NCBI RefSeq assembly: GCF_963678635.1
Contig: NC_087062.1
Span: 23,348,370-23,412,369, forward strand
Direction of reading: 5' to 3'
Source: Symsagittifera roscoffensis
Lineage: Eukaryota > Xenacoelomorpha > Acoela > Convolutidae
DNA: 64,000 bases
The number at the start of each line of letters is the position of its first letter. Position 1 is the stretch's first letter. The position numbers and the translations under genes were made by a program. Under the pieces are notes generated by a model. That model saw only the letters and a program-made list of their open reading frames with translations. It did not search any database and was not told the origin of the DNA. Shown here in pieces: positions 1-13,139 of the stretch.

Positions 1-400
1 AGGAAATAAAAAAGACAGCGAGATCGAAAAAATAGCAGTCGTATTACTCAAAAATTATGCCACGGAAGTTTTCCAACAAACGACAATAACAACTAAGCCG
101 ACAATATTTTAGCTACACTTTGACACACAGGCAACGACTTAACCGAAAACAAATTGCAAAAAAGTCAGAAAAAATCTGTTAAATCATTTACATAAATATA
201 TTAGCTCTAGTAATTCCTATACTCAGCGAAATCATCTTGCTGTAATGTATTCACTTGTTGAAATAAACTCGTGTCCATGACCATGAATGTAATATTTTTC
301 CAAGGAAAAAGTCCAGTACCCCAAAAACAACCTTGAATTGGTGTTCTAACGAACTTGAATTTCGAAAAACATCTTTATAGCTTTTCAGTGGAAGCCTCAC

Positions 401-524
401 CGATTCGAGAAAGCCGACAGTCTTCATGCAGTCTTCCAATTCCAGAAATCTGTTTTTCTGAATAGTCACAACTGCCAATTCATCTTCACTTGCAGACAGT
501 AGAGCCCCATTCACTCCCAAGTAC
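401..524 (-). CDS. MYO3: Myosin III exon 13: myosin head
   Basis: 124 nt, acceptor TTTTCAG|GTACTTGG, donor GAATCG|GTGAGG. Reads R-YLGVNGALLS and then NRFLELEDCMKTVGFLES, corresponding to the loop region and the 'F-x-x-L-x-x-C-M-x-x-x-G-F' segment of the motor. The rest of the motor must lie left of position 1. Confidence 0.9.
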
Positions 525-1284
525 CTGAAAATAACCGAGATATATCCAAATTGAAGAAGTGAGGTAGATGATACAATACGTGCAAAATGAAAAAAATTCT
601 TTAAAAGTTTAACATAGCAAACAGACAATTGGAAAAAATTTCTGAAATAGAACCGAGTAGCACGCCAAGAATGGGAGGGGGGTGTTATTGGCCCAAAAAG
701 TTCCCCTTTGGTATTATTTTACAACATCTATTTCAAACCGAACAACCCTAAAACTAATAAAAACGCATTTGTGCCAGTGTACGCTAAACTTGAGGAGGAA
801 GTGCGACAAAAACGCAAATTCAATAGTCAAAACCTTCCAGAAGATTTATCAAAAACGGCTTTTTGGCTTTTTTTGGCTAATTTTCTGAAGTCTTTGGGTT
901 GAATAAGGTCTTTATAATAACTTGCGAGGGCTCTGAAAGTCAAATTTGGCCGACATTATGAAAGAGAACAAAATCGACAAATCGAAAAAAGGTGTTATTT
1001 AATGACAGTAGAGCACTTTAGTTTGCAAGTTGGGTTGGAAAAAAGGAAATCGTAGTATAACACTATGCTCTGTAGATAGCACGTGTAAAAAATGGATCGA
1101 AAGAAATTTTTTTATTTCGCTAGAAACAATGCTAGTTATAGAGTTATATGAGTATTGTGATTTTTTATTTCACATGATTTTAAAAAAAATAAAACCTCAA
1201 TTAGTAAAAAAAAAACAGGCCACGATTTTAAAGCATGATTTTTTCAAATAAACGTTTTCTAGCCAGAAACAAAAAAAATGAAAT

Positions 1285-1725
1285 TTGACACAGAGGCGAA
1301 GTTGCACTTCGCATACACAAGCAAAAATATGACCGACAACACTACTGGGGAAAAATGAATGAGTAAAACTTTGAGTCTACAAAATTTCTTAAGTGACGCA
1401 CGCCAATTATGAGTCTACATTATTGCTAAGTGACGAAAGCTAATTATGACGAATTAGCAGTAACAGTCAATTTGAAAAGAAAATTACCAACTAACATGCC
1501 TCAAATTATCGAGCGGACGCATTTTAACTAGTATCCGAAAAAGTTCATTAAAACATCCGACCCTGCCCAGGTTCGAACCCTCTTATTTTGCAGCTGGTCT
1601 CCTTCCCTACCTCTACGCTACAGAACCATGATACCTTGAAACTAAAGAGCTATTTGTAATATAATAGTCTGTGTTAATATCCTTAGCCTTGGCTGTACTT
1701 AATAGCTGGATCAAAATGAACACTT
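1285..1725 (-). repeat. tRNA-derived SINE, family A copy 1
   Basis: Shares about 430 bp with 41995-42400, including 'gagcggacgcattttaacta' and 'ctccttccctacctctacgc'. On the minus strand about 1555-1640 reads like a tRNA: box A-like TAGCGTAGAGG and box B GGTTCGAACC. The other end carries the GCGAAG...CTTCGC hairpin found in many copies in this window. Confidence 0.75.
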
Positions 1726-2164
1726 TCAAAATGAACACATTTTGTCGCAACAATTGCATCGCAACAATATTTGCGACTTAGCTTGAAAAAAAAGGAAAAT
1801 TCAAACTATAAAACAGGCTATGCTTATGTAAAAAATAATTCTGTGAAAAACTATTTAAATGGCGAATCTCCTAGTGAATACTATCTGTGAGATTGTTGCC
1901 ACTTCCTATTTCAAAAATTTCCTTTTGGTGAAACTTCTTGATTACTGTGTTTCAGGACCAACTCAATAATAAAGCACGAAAATTTAAATCCTCCCCCCTC
2001 CTAAAAAAAACAGTTGGGAAGGGACAGAAAGATGTAATCTTGGTTCTTAGCTGAAATTTTCAGCCAATCAGAAAATCTAATCCGATCTTAACTTGATCCA
2101 ATCTTTGTTATTCTCTTTTATGAAAAATATGTATATTTATCATACAGTACCCATTTATGGCTAT

Positions 2165-2400
2165 AGATTTTCACACGGAGGCGAAGCTGCGCTTCGCAAA
2201 CACTAGCGAGAACAGGACAAAAAAGCAGCTTTATAAGGTGAAATAAGAAAAAATAGAAATGCGCCTCGAATTAGTCAAATTTCGCTACGCATTGGCATCG
2301 AATCTGCGACCTCGAGAATTAGAGTCTCACCCCTTCTAACCTCTCGGCCACGAGCACGTAACAATCGGCGAACATTAGTCACAAATTAAACAGCTACATA
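2165..2400 (-). repeat. tRNA-derived SINE, family B copy
   Basis: Minus strand: tRNA-like head about 2290-2365 with box A TGGCCGAGAGG and box B-like GATTCGATGCC, a body with 'tataaagctgcttttttgt', and a tail with a perfect GGCGAAGC/GCTTCGC-type hairpin (2179-2200). Matches 7015-7190 and the tail at 38600-38690. Confidence 0.72.
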
Positions 2401-2840
2401 TCCTAATTAAAGCAATGCAGCAAAATTGGCATCAAATACAAATAGAAAAAATTTTGCCAGTAATAATTTGGATAATAACAAATTGAAGGCATCCACACTA
2501 ACTTTCCATGTTAAAAATTGGAAATCAGAAAGCCACATTATGTAAAAAAAAATGCATGTTAAGAAGATGTGAGATATATGGAGTAAGAAAATTTCTCAAA
2601 TATAGCTTTTTTCGGTTCATTTGATTAATTAAAAATGCATCAACTGTGTTAACATATTACTATTCGAATGTCAAGTACATGCTATTAAAAAGCCGTAAAG
2701 GTGCAACCAAACGTTTGCGTAAAGGTGCCACCGATAGGTTTGCGACTTAGGCTGGGCATGATCAGCGATTTCTTACTTTTATTAAGTTTCTGATAAGTTT
2801 TTTCTTCGAATTTGAAGCTACAGAGACTTTTTATTCTGAC

Positions 2841-2939
2841 CTGAAGTATAGGTTGTCCAACTGGTACTTTTTCTGCATTTCAGGTCTGCTTATGACACCA
2901 GCGAACAGGTAGTAGAACACGTGGAAGTTACGCTCACCC
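2841..2939 (-). CDS. MYO3: Myosin III exon 12: myosin head
   Basis: 99 nt, acceptor GTTCTAG|GGGTGAG, donor CTTCAG|GTCAGA. With the last two bases of exon 11 it reads M-GERNFHVFYYLFAGV, the invariant myosin 'G-E-R-N-F-H-x-F-Y' stretch, then DNLYF. Confidence 0.95.
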
Positions 2940-3210
2940 CTAGAACATAACAAACGTATATTGTGACTCTTTAACACTGTTTTAGTCCGCATTCAACTTG
3001 AAAATTGCTAGAAAAGATAGAAATGGTAGTTCTATTGCCAACAACCTATAAAATATTGGTAACCAATGAAACATAAATACAAGTAATCTTTTCCAACAAA
3101 AAAAACTAATATAGTTGATTTTTAATGACAACACGCTTCACACTTGAAAGCAGGCTCATTTCTCACTTTAAACCGCGAGCTGAGCAGAAAAGTTTTGCTT
3201 ATAAACTTAC

Positions 3211-3506
3211 ATGTTCTGATTAGTCACTCTTGTTTTCTCCAATAGATATTCATTAATAGACGCCCCAGTGAATTGAAAATTGTTCGGGTTGAACTTAATC
3301 TGGAGCATCTTCGCATATCGACTCGAGTTGTCATTAATCAGCGTCAGAGCATTTCCGAATGCCTCTAGAATTGGAGCTACCTGAAGTATCCGAGACTCCA
3401 GTGCTTTGAATCTGGGAGGCGCTTTACCCAGGAATGTCAGCTGGGCCATAAGGTGGTTGCTGGTTTCGGTTTTTCCTGATCCACTCTCGCCGACAACCAC
3501 CAAACA
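3211..3506 (-). CDS. MYO3: Myosin III exon 11: P-loop and switch I
   Basis: 296 nt, acceptor TTTTAG|TGTTTG, donor ACAT|GTAAGT. Encodes CLVVVGESGSGKTETSNHLM (P-loop; the common form is GESGAGKTE), the following helix and NPxLEAFGNA-equivalent APILEAFGNALTL, and switch I NDNSSRYAK, then KFNPNNFQFTGASINEYLLE (HF/YLLEK motif). All ATP-binding residues of a working myosin are present. Confidence 0.96.
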
Positions 3507-3544
3507 CTAAAACGACTAATTAACTATATTTGAAAAATTCACAT

Positions 3545-3625
3545 ATTTTAAATCTGAGATTCGTACCGGCCATATAGAGATTAAGAGTATCACACACTAA
3601 ACTCTCAGCCACGGAAGCTCAATTG
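3545..3625 (-). repeat. SINE head fragment (tRNA-like)
   Basis: The minus strand reads GTGGCTGAGAG (box A-like) and GGTACGAATC (box B-like) about 40 bp further on, with a Leu/Ser-tRNA-like layout. It matches the head of the SINE at 7085-7170. Lies in intron 10. Confidence 0.6.
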
Positions 3626-3871
3626 TCACCATACTGTAGTCACAGATAGGTCAGAGAACAGATTCTATGCAATTTGCAATGCTACAGTGAAATTTCTACT
3701 TAATTGAACATTTTTAATGAAAACTTTTATTTGCGAGTTAGGTTAGAAAATAAAAAGAAGGTTCGTAATAATACACTAAGCTGATCCTAAGTGTAATGAA
3801 CAGGGAAAAAATTAATTTCAGGAGAAATAAAAATAAAACTTTTCGGATTATCAGCTAATTAATTGTCTGAC

Positions 3872-3976
3872 CTGACTGCGGACTTTGCTGCACATCATCT
3901 GGTGCGCCTTGTCTGCCATGGCAAACACGTGAGGGGCATTTTCACTCAGCTGCTTTTTACGGTACCTTCTGCGGTG
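3872..3976 (-). CDS. MYO3: Myosin III exon 10: myosin head
   Basis: 35 codons, acceptor CTTTTCAG|CAC, donor CAGTCAG|GTCAGA. Encodes HRRRYRKKQLSENAPHVFAM then ADKAHQMMCSKVRSQ, the 'P-H-(I/V)-F-A-x-A-D-x-A-Y' helix that precedes the P-loop in all myosins. Confidence 0.95.
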
Positions 3977-4257
3977 CTGAAAAGTGATCGATCAAATCAA
4001 ACAAGCAAAACTAGATAGACACGAGTGTAAAAGACTAATGAAAAAATAAAGACTGAGTTCTATGGTAAAAACACATTCACTTAAATTTTAGCATTTGATC
4101 GGTAAATCCCGTTCACATCATTGATCTTATATATAAAGGGCTCTTAGTTAAAATTCAAAGCAAAGTCAAAATTCCGAATTTATTTTTTCATGACAATTAA
4201 AATAGAGTCGTAGCTCAAGTTTTAGCAGCCAACAGAAGAAAATACGAGAATAATTAC

Positions 4258-4374
4258 ATGTTCCTTGTAAATGGGTAGATGGTTGTAGGGATTCACAGCT
4301 ACTAACACATCCCCAATGTAAGTGTAGATTTCGTCCTGCGAGTAACGCTTCTTCACATTCGAAAACACCGACTC
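4258..4374 (-). CDS. MYO3: Myosin III exon 9: myosin head
   Basis: 39 codons, acceptor GTTTTCAG|GAG, donor CAT|GTAATT. Encodes ESVFSNVKKRYSQDEIYTYI then GDVLVAVNPYNHLPIYKEH. The sequence R-Y-S-x-D-x-I-Y-T-Y-I-G-D-V-L-V-A-V-N-P is a hallmark of the myosin motor N-terminal subdomain. Confidence 0.95.
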
Positions 4375-4683
4375 CTGAAAACCACACATACAGTATGATA
4401 CAAAAAAAAGATCGCCTTTTCATTTAGTCTTGATTCGCTTTTTGTTTTTTTTTCCAATATAATCACCAAATTGCCCCTATTGACCTAACCTAATAATGAC
4501 TCTCTCTTATTATTTTAAAAGTACCTATCCGAATGGTTATGCATGGACCAACTTTGAATATTAGCAAAAACCTTCGACACTAGTGGGTAGGGGAATGGGT
4601 AATGAACAGTGGTAGGGAAATGGGTAATGTTCAAGCTATCGCTATCTTCTTTGGCAAAAGAATGACTCGTTTAAGACTCTAAC

Positions 4684-4777
4684 GAGAGTGAGTTCGCTCA
4701 TGATGGCCATGTCTGCGAAGGTAGGGATCTTCTGCTGATTTTTCTTCTTTCTGGCGGACTCCCTCAAATTACCACTG
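4684..4777 (-). CDS. MYO3: Myosin III exon 8: linker and start of motor domain
   Basis: 94 nt, acceptor TTTGCAG|CAGTGG, donor CTCTC|GTTAGA. Encodes a basic linker (ARKKKNQQK) and the start of the myosin head, IPTFADMAIMSELTL, equivalent to the 'D-L-A-x-L-x-x-L' start of class III motors. Phase agrees with exons 7 and 9. Confidence 0.78.
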
Positions 4778-4884
4778 CTGCAAACAAACGAAAACCGCAT
4801 TTATATCGTTTTGTAGCGTCTATCTCAAACTACTTATCTGCGAACTTTTTGAAACTATTTTTCCTGAATCGAGAGAAAGCATTA

Positions 4885-5165
4885 AACATAGCCCACAGAC
4901 AGTTGGAAAAGAGTCAATGAGCGCAAGTAAAAATATTAAAAAAATACGGACTCACTTTTTAGAAAAATCCCAACTTTCGAATCCCAAAGAAAAAAAAAGA
5001 TAGCATTAAAGCTCTTTGAAGTTTTAGAACAATTAATGATTGATACTTTTTTTGATCAAATTAACCAATCATCGCGACCTATATAAGAGTCTAAACAATG
5101 TTCATCGACTCTTGAAAAATTCATCACGACCTATATGAGAGTCTGAACTAATTTCATCGACTTTT
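4885..5165 (+). repeat. Dispersed repeat R2, deleted copy
   Basis: Shares 'cacagacagttggaaaagag', 'ttaaagctctttgaa' and 'cctatataagagt...gttcatcgact' with copies at 42775-43270, 46530-47040 and 47065-47330. The 3' motif is duplicated here (about 5085-5125 and 5130-5165). Non-coding, family unknown. Confidence 0.6.
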
Positions 5166-5316
5166 AAATATCCACACTCTAAAATGGCCGTATAGGGTAT
5201 TTAAATTATAAACAATTTAAAAAGATATATTTTATTTAAAATTATATATATTTGACCAAAAATAGAAACTTTCCTGTGTTACAAACAACCTCACTCTTAT
5301 AACAAATAATACCAAC

Positions 5317-5511
5317 TTCATGGTCATAGCGGGCGATGTCTTGAACTCTCCTGCCTCCGCATTGTTCAGGATGAGTTTTACCAACATCTGGCACAGAGAG
5401 GTCTCCCCTTCGTTACTCTGTTTGGCATAGTTGGAGCTCATGGAGAGGAATTTATCCGTGGCAACCAAGTCTTTCGCAAACTCCCGCAGCTCGAAATCTT
5501 TCACAAGACAC
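5317..5511 (-). CDS. MYO3: Myosin III exon 7: end of kinase domain and linker
   Basis: 195 nt. Begins with G completing a Lys codon, then CLVKDFELREFAKDLVATDKF, matching the final helix of Ste20-type kinases. It continues into a poorly conserved linker (LCQMLVKLILNNAEAGEFKT). The 5' boundary (GCCCAG|G) is well supported. The 3' boundary at 5317 (ATGAA|GTTGGT) is chosen because it alone keeps phase with exon 8; the donor is weak. Confidence 0.72.
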
Positions 5512-7844
5512 CTGGGCATAAATCATTTGCTTTGAAACCAGTGAGTGCGCAGAAATTTTGATTTTCAGTGAGTGCGCAGGTCGACCACTTAGTACGCAGG
5601 TTGACCAATTTGATTTTCCGAGCTCTCCGAAAATATTATAAGAACGCTTTTTTGTCAACATATATTGCGCCGCAGACAACTTTTTGAAAAAAAATCAGGC
5701 TAAATACGACTTTTTAAGCATTTAAAAAATTAATTGACCAAAAAGGTACGAGGCCAAACTATGCACCGAATAGGCGCAAAATTTGGTGTTTGCAGGTTTC
5801 TTGAATCCAGAGACTATTATTTAACACGAAGATGAAGCTGAGCTTTGATACACTTGCGATGCAAAAAAGTTCTGAAAAATACAGTGGAAAAATTTACTTG
5901 AAATTTCTGAAATAAGTTGAAAAAATTACTTCAAAAAATAACTAGAAAAGTTGAAAAAAATTCGGCCAAAAAACATGATTGTATAGAAAAAATTTCATAA
6001 TTAGCCTAAAAGTAATTGAAAATCAATTACCAAAGGTGAACAAAAATTTGGTCGAAACCTGTTAAGATTTGGTCGAAACCTGTAAAATTTTTACGACCCA
6101 TCCAATCTGAAACACATATTTGCATGCGAATATATTTCCCCTCAAAATTAAGCAATAAAAGTTGACTGAGCCGATACAACATAGACGGAAACGGTTTAAA
6201 TAATCAAAAAACAACAAAAAAACTTGAGAAAAAAAATGTCAGACTTGGTAAATATACAAATTACTCTACTTTCAGTTGTAGTAATAAACTGTTTAAAAAA
6301 GGAACAAAACACATGCTCTAGAAAATAAGCCAATAAAAACCCTATCAGCTAAGAAATGACATTTCAAAAATAAACGGTAATAGAACCGACTGAATCTAGG
6401 ACGAAAACCACGAAACCGAAAAAAATGAGTTTTTTTTTAATTACAAACTGAAACGGACTTTACCTGATTACTACTTAAACTATAAAGTTTTATTTGAATT
6501 TTCAGGAAACTCATCATGTCAGAAGATGAAAGAGTCGAGATATGAAATGAGTCCTCTGATCAAAGTTGTTTACGGGGAAGTCTAAAAACCGATGGCAATA
6601 CCATTGTTTATCGCAAGGGTAAACATGTTGAAATTTTGTCGGAATGATCGAAGAGAATGAAAAAAGAAGAAAAAAGAGAGCGTCCTTGATGCGGAGTCCA
6701 CTAACAAAACACAATACACACAGTTTGAGCGCTCCTCCTTAAATTTAGCTCAATTGGCGCCAAAGTCATCTTTAGAAAAATGTTGAGGTTGGTTAGCCAT
6801 AAATGCATGCCGTAAAATTATACCAAACGGAGGAAAGATTTGGAAACCAGAATTGAGAGGGGAGGAGGGGGTTTACGTTTGCCTGCCTCCCTGGGCACGC
6901 TACAGTTTTAAACAATATTTTGGAAATAGGATGAACTTAACAATCAACCATTTAGAAACTATAACTTCACCCTCTTATCCAAAACAAATATCGCGCAAGA
7001 AATTTTTTGGGATAATGAAATTGTTTGCTTCGCAAACACCAGCGAGAACACCAACAACAGCAGCTCCATAAATCCGCCTGAAATTAGCAAAAATTGTGCT
7101 ACTTCTGAGATTCGAACCTGCGACCTTGAGATTAAGATTCTCATACACTAACCACTCAGTCATGGAAGCTTAATAACAGTTGGAAAACAGTAATGAACGC
7201 AAGTAAACAGAAAAAAAAACCACTAAATTTGTTGAAAAAATTTCAACTTTCGAATTTCAAAGAAAAATTAGAAACCCTTTAAGATTTTCCAAAGCGTCGC
7301 AAAAAAACAACAAAAAACAACTAATCCCATACATTTTCACATTGCCTGTTGTTTTTATCAGAACCTTACACTAGCCAAAAATAAAGCCGCAATATAGGCT
7401 ATTAAGTTGCCTATACTTAAATAAGCTTAAATATGATTAAATTTAAATAAACCAAGAATGCCACCAATGAGTACTTATATGTGCGACTTGGGTTGAAAAA
7501 AATTCTTCGTAATAATACAATACGCTTACCTTGTGTAAAAAATTCTTCGTGACAATACACTACGTTGTAAACAGATCAAGCTCGGAGATAGAAACGAATA
7601 TATAAACACTTCTTTGTAGATGCTTAGTATTCTTGATTCAAATCATTCCTCCATGTTCTAGCCACAAAATGAACAAGATTCTGATCGCATTTACAGCTCC
7701 AACAAAACAAACAAAAATTTGCTTCAGCTGGCATTGTCAAAACAAAACACGCAACTTCCTCGCACCTTGATTACTTTTTAGGTTTTAAAGCATTTTATGG
7801 AAATTAACTAGAACTTTTTTGAAGTTTAGCTAGTCGGAACTTAC
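5512..7844. other. Myosin III intron 6
   Basis: No supported gene. Contains hairpin-tail repeat at 5815-5870, a family B SINE at 7015-7190 and an R2 fragment at 7175-7290. The rest is featureless AT-rich sequence. Confidence 0.65.
7015..7190 (-). repeat. tRNA-derived SINE, family B copy
   Basis: The minus strand carries a tRNA-like head (TGACTGAGTGGTTAG and GGTTCGAATCTC) followed by a body and the 'gtgtttgcgaagc' tail. The layout is collinear with 2165-2400. An R2 fragment abuts it at 7175-7290. Confidence 0.7.
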
Positions 7845-8056
7845 TTTGCCAAGAATGCGTTCAGCTCATCGCACCAATCTGAAGGTCTCCTGACAGTGGG
7901 TGGGTTATTCCTTGGGATGCGGAAGAGAGCCTTGACAGGATGCAGTTCGCACAGAGGGGGATCCCCGTCAGCTAGTTCTATCCCGGTGATGCCCAGACTC
8001 CACACGTCACATCTGTTGTCGTAAGTGGCCTCTCTCTGGTTCTCACACGCAATCAC
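7845..8056 (-). CDS. MYO3: Myosin III exon 6: kinase C-lobe
   Basis: 212 nt beginning [20 protein letters not shown], with [16 protein letters not shown] following. The donor is CAAA|GTAAGT. The acceptor is unusual: TATCCAG|G lies inside the 8-bp target duplication of a hAT transposon inserted directly upstream, so everything from 8 bases upstream of the exon on is transposon sequence. Confidence 0.94.
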
Positions 8057-8257
8057 CTGGATACAGGGATGGGGTGATATCTGATATTTTTAAAAATATC
8101 ATATCAATCCGATATTTTTGATATATATCACGATATTTTTGATATTTTTGATATTCTCGGGGAACAGTTGGGGAACAAATACTCAGCCTATAGGAACACT
8201 TGAAAACTATTTAAAAACTGTAGTTTGCAAATGAACTTGAATTGGACGTTCTGTTGT

Positions 8258-9025
8258 TCAAGCATTATTCAAAACTTTAAATATGAACAACAGTTTTGCA
8301 GCTTTTTCGTTTCCAAGACGATTTCGGATTTCGCTATGTATCCACCCGTAACTTGAGAATAGTCGCTCAAGCGACGCCGTAGAAGGGCTGCATGACAAAA
8401 GCCCAATGATTATATCCTTCACACTCTGCGGAATGTCAGCGGCAAGTGACCACCAATCGTGAGGATTAATTTGCTGCGCAACCTCGTAATACGACTTGAT
8501 AAATGGTGAAGCTTTTGCACGGAATTGTGCGATGACAGCGACTAAATCAGGATGAAGCTCGAACGCCTTCTGCAAAGCACTTTCTTGCTCGGCAGCATCC
8601 AACACATTAGTGTTTAAATAGCGAGGGTCGAGCAAGAATGCCAGTTTGTGGAAATCTGTCAGGCACATCTCACGGCGCTTGCTCAGCTGCAATTGCTTCT
8701 CGTTTGGCAAAGTCCCATTAAGCTCTTCCGACAAAGTATGCCAGATCATGACAGCATCTGATATAGTTGCACGTGAGCCCTGCATTTTGTCAAGTGCCAC
8801 GGCAATCGGGTGCAGCACTTTCCGGTAATCTTCTGCCGACCGCTTCAACCCGATGTTGGTGACAAACTGGTAAATGTTACTGCTCACTTCTTCTCTATGT
8901 TCTTCAACGACTGACATCAGGTGGCTGATAACTTGGTCGCAACATCTTGAGCAGCTTTTTGAAAGCTGGATGTTCGACCCTTTGAAACGGCGTGTTAGTT
9001 GCGTAAAAGAACTCTGCAAGAGCAA
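8258..9025 (-). pseudogene. hAT transposase C-terminal half
   Basis: About 240 codons starting inside the overlap with the N-terminal piece. The real homology begins near VVEEHREEVSS. It ends in the hAT C-terminal dimerisation domain: DWWSLAADIPQ, SCSPSTASLERLFSSYGWIH, EIRNRLGNEKAAKLLF. The first catalytic Asp region is lost to the deletion. The long open frame suggests the loss is recent or that the frame has been little eroded. Confidence 0.85.
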
Positions 9026-9281
9026 CGTCTATTTTGTCCTTCTCTTGTTTGTTTGTAACAGAAACAACTGAACTCAAAGAGTCGTCCTTTTTAGGCTGCT
9101 TTGGCACCGGGACTTCTATGTCCCTGTCACTAACACACTTTTCCAAGTGTTTTTCCAGCCTCGCTGGAATGCTTTGCATACCGATGTTGCAGCATTTGCA
9201 AATTGCCCATACTCCGGTATTGCCTTCTTTTTTCGTTCGACGAAAGTTGTCCCAAACATCTTTCCGGTTTCTACCAGGCAT
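8904..9281 (-). pseudogene. hAT transposase N-terminus (BED zinc finger)
   Basis: From the ATG at 9281 the frame reads MPGRNRKDVWDNFRRTKKEG and then a BED-type finger, WAICKCCNIGM...ARLEKHLEKC (C-x2-C ... H-x4-C). It ends after FKKLLKMLRPSYQPPDVSR, the point where intact ZBED/hAT transposases continue into the catalytic region. The downstream part lies in another frame, so this is the 5' piece of a transposase with an internal deletion. Intact family members are usually 500-700 residues. Confidence 0.8.
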
Positions 9282-9611
9282 TTTAAAACTCAAGATCAAA
9301 ATCTGAAATATAAAGCAGTCAACTGTATAACAGCGTTGATAATTGGAAGATGACAAGTTGAAGAAAAAACGCGGCAAAAACCCAGACTGAATTGCCAGAC
9401 AAATCACTGAACAAATTTGGCGGTAAACGAGAACAAAGAAAATCCGCGGTTCTTTTGATGGGAATATTAGGCAAGAGGCATGTCAAATTTACCTGATTTC
9501 ATGATACAGCTGATATTTATGGATTTTTTTGTCAAAAATATCATGATATATATCATGATATTTATCATGATATTTATCACTTGATATATATCACCCATCC
9601 CTGCCTGGATA

Positions 9612-10364
9612 CAAAAAAGAAGCCCTGAATTACCACATGGCATATTTTTATTCAAACTAACTTTCAGACTGTTCTTCAAAGTTAATTTAATTAAATAGAT
9701 ATGGCAGTTATAAAAAGATATACGGTAACCTACAAAAAATGAAATTGATGAACAAATGGGTGATAATAATGATTCATTTGACAAACAATTCGCAATCAGT
9801 ATTAAAAGATTTGAGGAAAACGGTACCGTATGAGACTTCTCAATCCCATGATTCAAATATTTAGTTGAAAAGTTTTATCATAATAGATTTTGGAGATGGT
9901 TTTAAAATTACACGCACAATGCTGCCTTGTGGTAATGGTGTGTAATTTCGGTGCTCACATCAATCAAAATACTTTTTGAGCAAAGCCTCAGATTGATTTG
10001 AATATTTCACAATTTACTTATAAGAAATCGCTACGTCGAAGGAAAATCTAAACAAATACTGATAGCTCAAAAAAGGTGTTGCGTACTATTTCGTTCAAAA
10101 AAAAATACCTCATACCGTACCAATTCGAAGAAGATGACAATAATACTATTCATGATATTTTTTGAAACAAATTGAATCAGATACTGTTTCTCAGATACTG
10201 GATACATCACCGATAAATTTTCTGAAAAAATAATACTGGGATCAAAATGTTCACTAGATTTTCGAGCAAGGGTTTCGACAATTTTCTTCAAAAAATGAAA
10301 TTCTTCCAAATGATTTGAAATCATACGCAAAATAGCAGATTTATTTTATAACGAAATCTAATAC
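9612..10364. other. Myosin III intron 5, remainder
   Basis: AT-rich sequence between the hAT element and exon 5. I see no gene, repeat unit or RNA here. Confidence 0.6.
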
Positions 10365-10441
10365 CTCCGGTGACATCCAGAAAGGAGTTCCCACTGAAGT
10401 GTTGCGTCTCCGATCGAAACTAGAGTTGTGTGCAGACACGC
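10365..10441 (-). CDS. MYO3: Myosin III exon 5: activation segment
   Basis: 77 nt, acceptor CTTCAG|GCGTG, donor CGGAG|GTATTA. Completes DFG-VSAH and carries the activation segment RRRNTSVGTPFWMSPE, the characteristic germinal-centre/Ste20 kinase signature (GTPFWMxPE). Phase continues from exon 4 and ends in phase 0. Confidence 0.95.
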
Positions 10442-10956
10442 CTGAAGAACGAGACAAAATTAAGAGAGGACGGTTGCTCTCCAAGTACCACGGGTTTTTC
10501 TGATCATGACATTTTCTTAAGGAAAACTCTAGATTGAAATCAAGCATTTGAAACCAGATGATACTAATTGATATAATAAGCGTAGGGTGAACAGTTCTCA
10601 CAATAAATTAGTAATGAGTAATTTGGAATTTTAAAACTTCGAAGGCAAATAAACTTGCTGAAATCAGTCTGCAAAATACTCAAACCAATTTTTCCCGACA
10701 GTGAGATTAAAGAGTCATTTTTTGGAACCGAATTTGGACTGAAATTGCTTTTTAATATAATGTGAGGTATCTGATTTTGCATTAAACAACACTCTACGCC
10801 AAAATTATTACCCAACTATTGGGGGTGGGGGTGGTATTATTATCACCTATTTGTTCATAGTGCTTAATTATTCCATTTAAATGGTTGCCATTACTAGTGC
10901 TCTCGGGCCGATAAGTCACAATCTAATCTACTAAAAATAACGAAGTTCTGATGTTA

Positions 10957-13130
<2,174 letters not shown>

Positions 13131-13139
13131 ATAGAGCGT

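Larger units (their letters stand above)
525..2840. other. Myosin III intron 12, SINE-rich
   Basis: No coding signal in either strand. Holds two tRNA-headed SINE copies (about 1285-1725 and 2165-2400) in otherwise AT-rich sequence. Confidence 0.7.
8064..9603 (-). mobile_element. hAT DNA transposon, internally deleted
   Basis: The ends are inverted: left CAGGGATGGGGTGATAT, right complement CAGGGATGGGTGATATAT. An 8-bp duplication CCTGGATA flanks it (8056-8063 and 9604-9611); 8-bp duplications are diagnostic of hAT. Subterminal regions are dense in GATATTTTTGATAT/TATCATGATA palindromes, likely transposase-binding sites. It encodes BED-finger and dimerisation-domain pieces of a transposase with the middle missing, so it is non-autonomous. 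It sits in myosin intron 5, same orientation as the gene, abutting the exon 6 acceptor. Confidence 0.95.

Noticed and set aside
1555-1640. Possible genuine tRNA gene (also at 2290, 3550, 7085, 16330)
   Set aside because: A and B boxes are present but arms do not pair properly and the segments are joined to repeat bodies; SINE heads fit better.
8646-9353. Plus-strand frames across the hAT element
   Set aside because: Antisense shadows of the transposase pieces.
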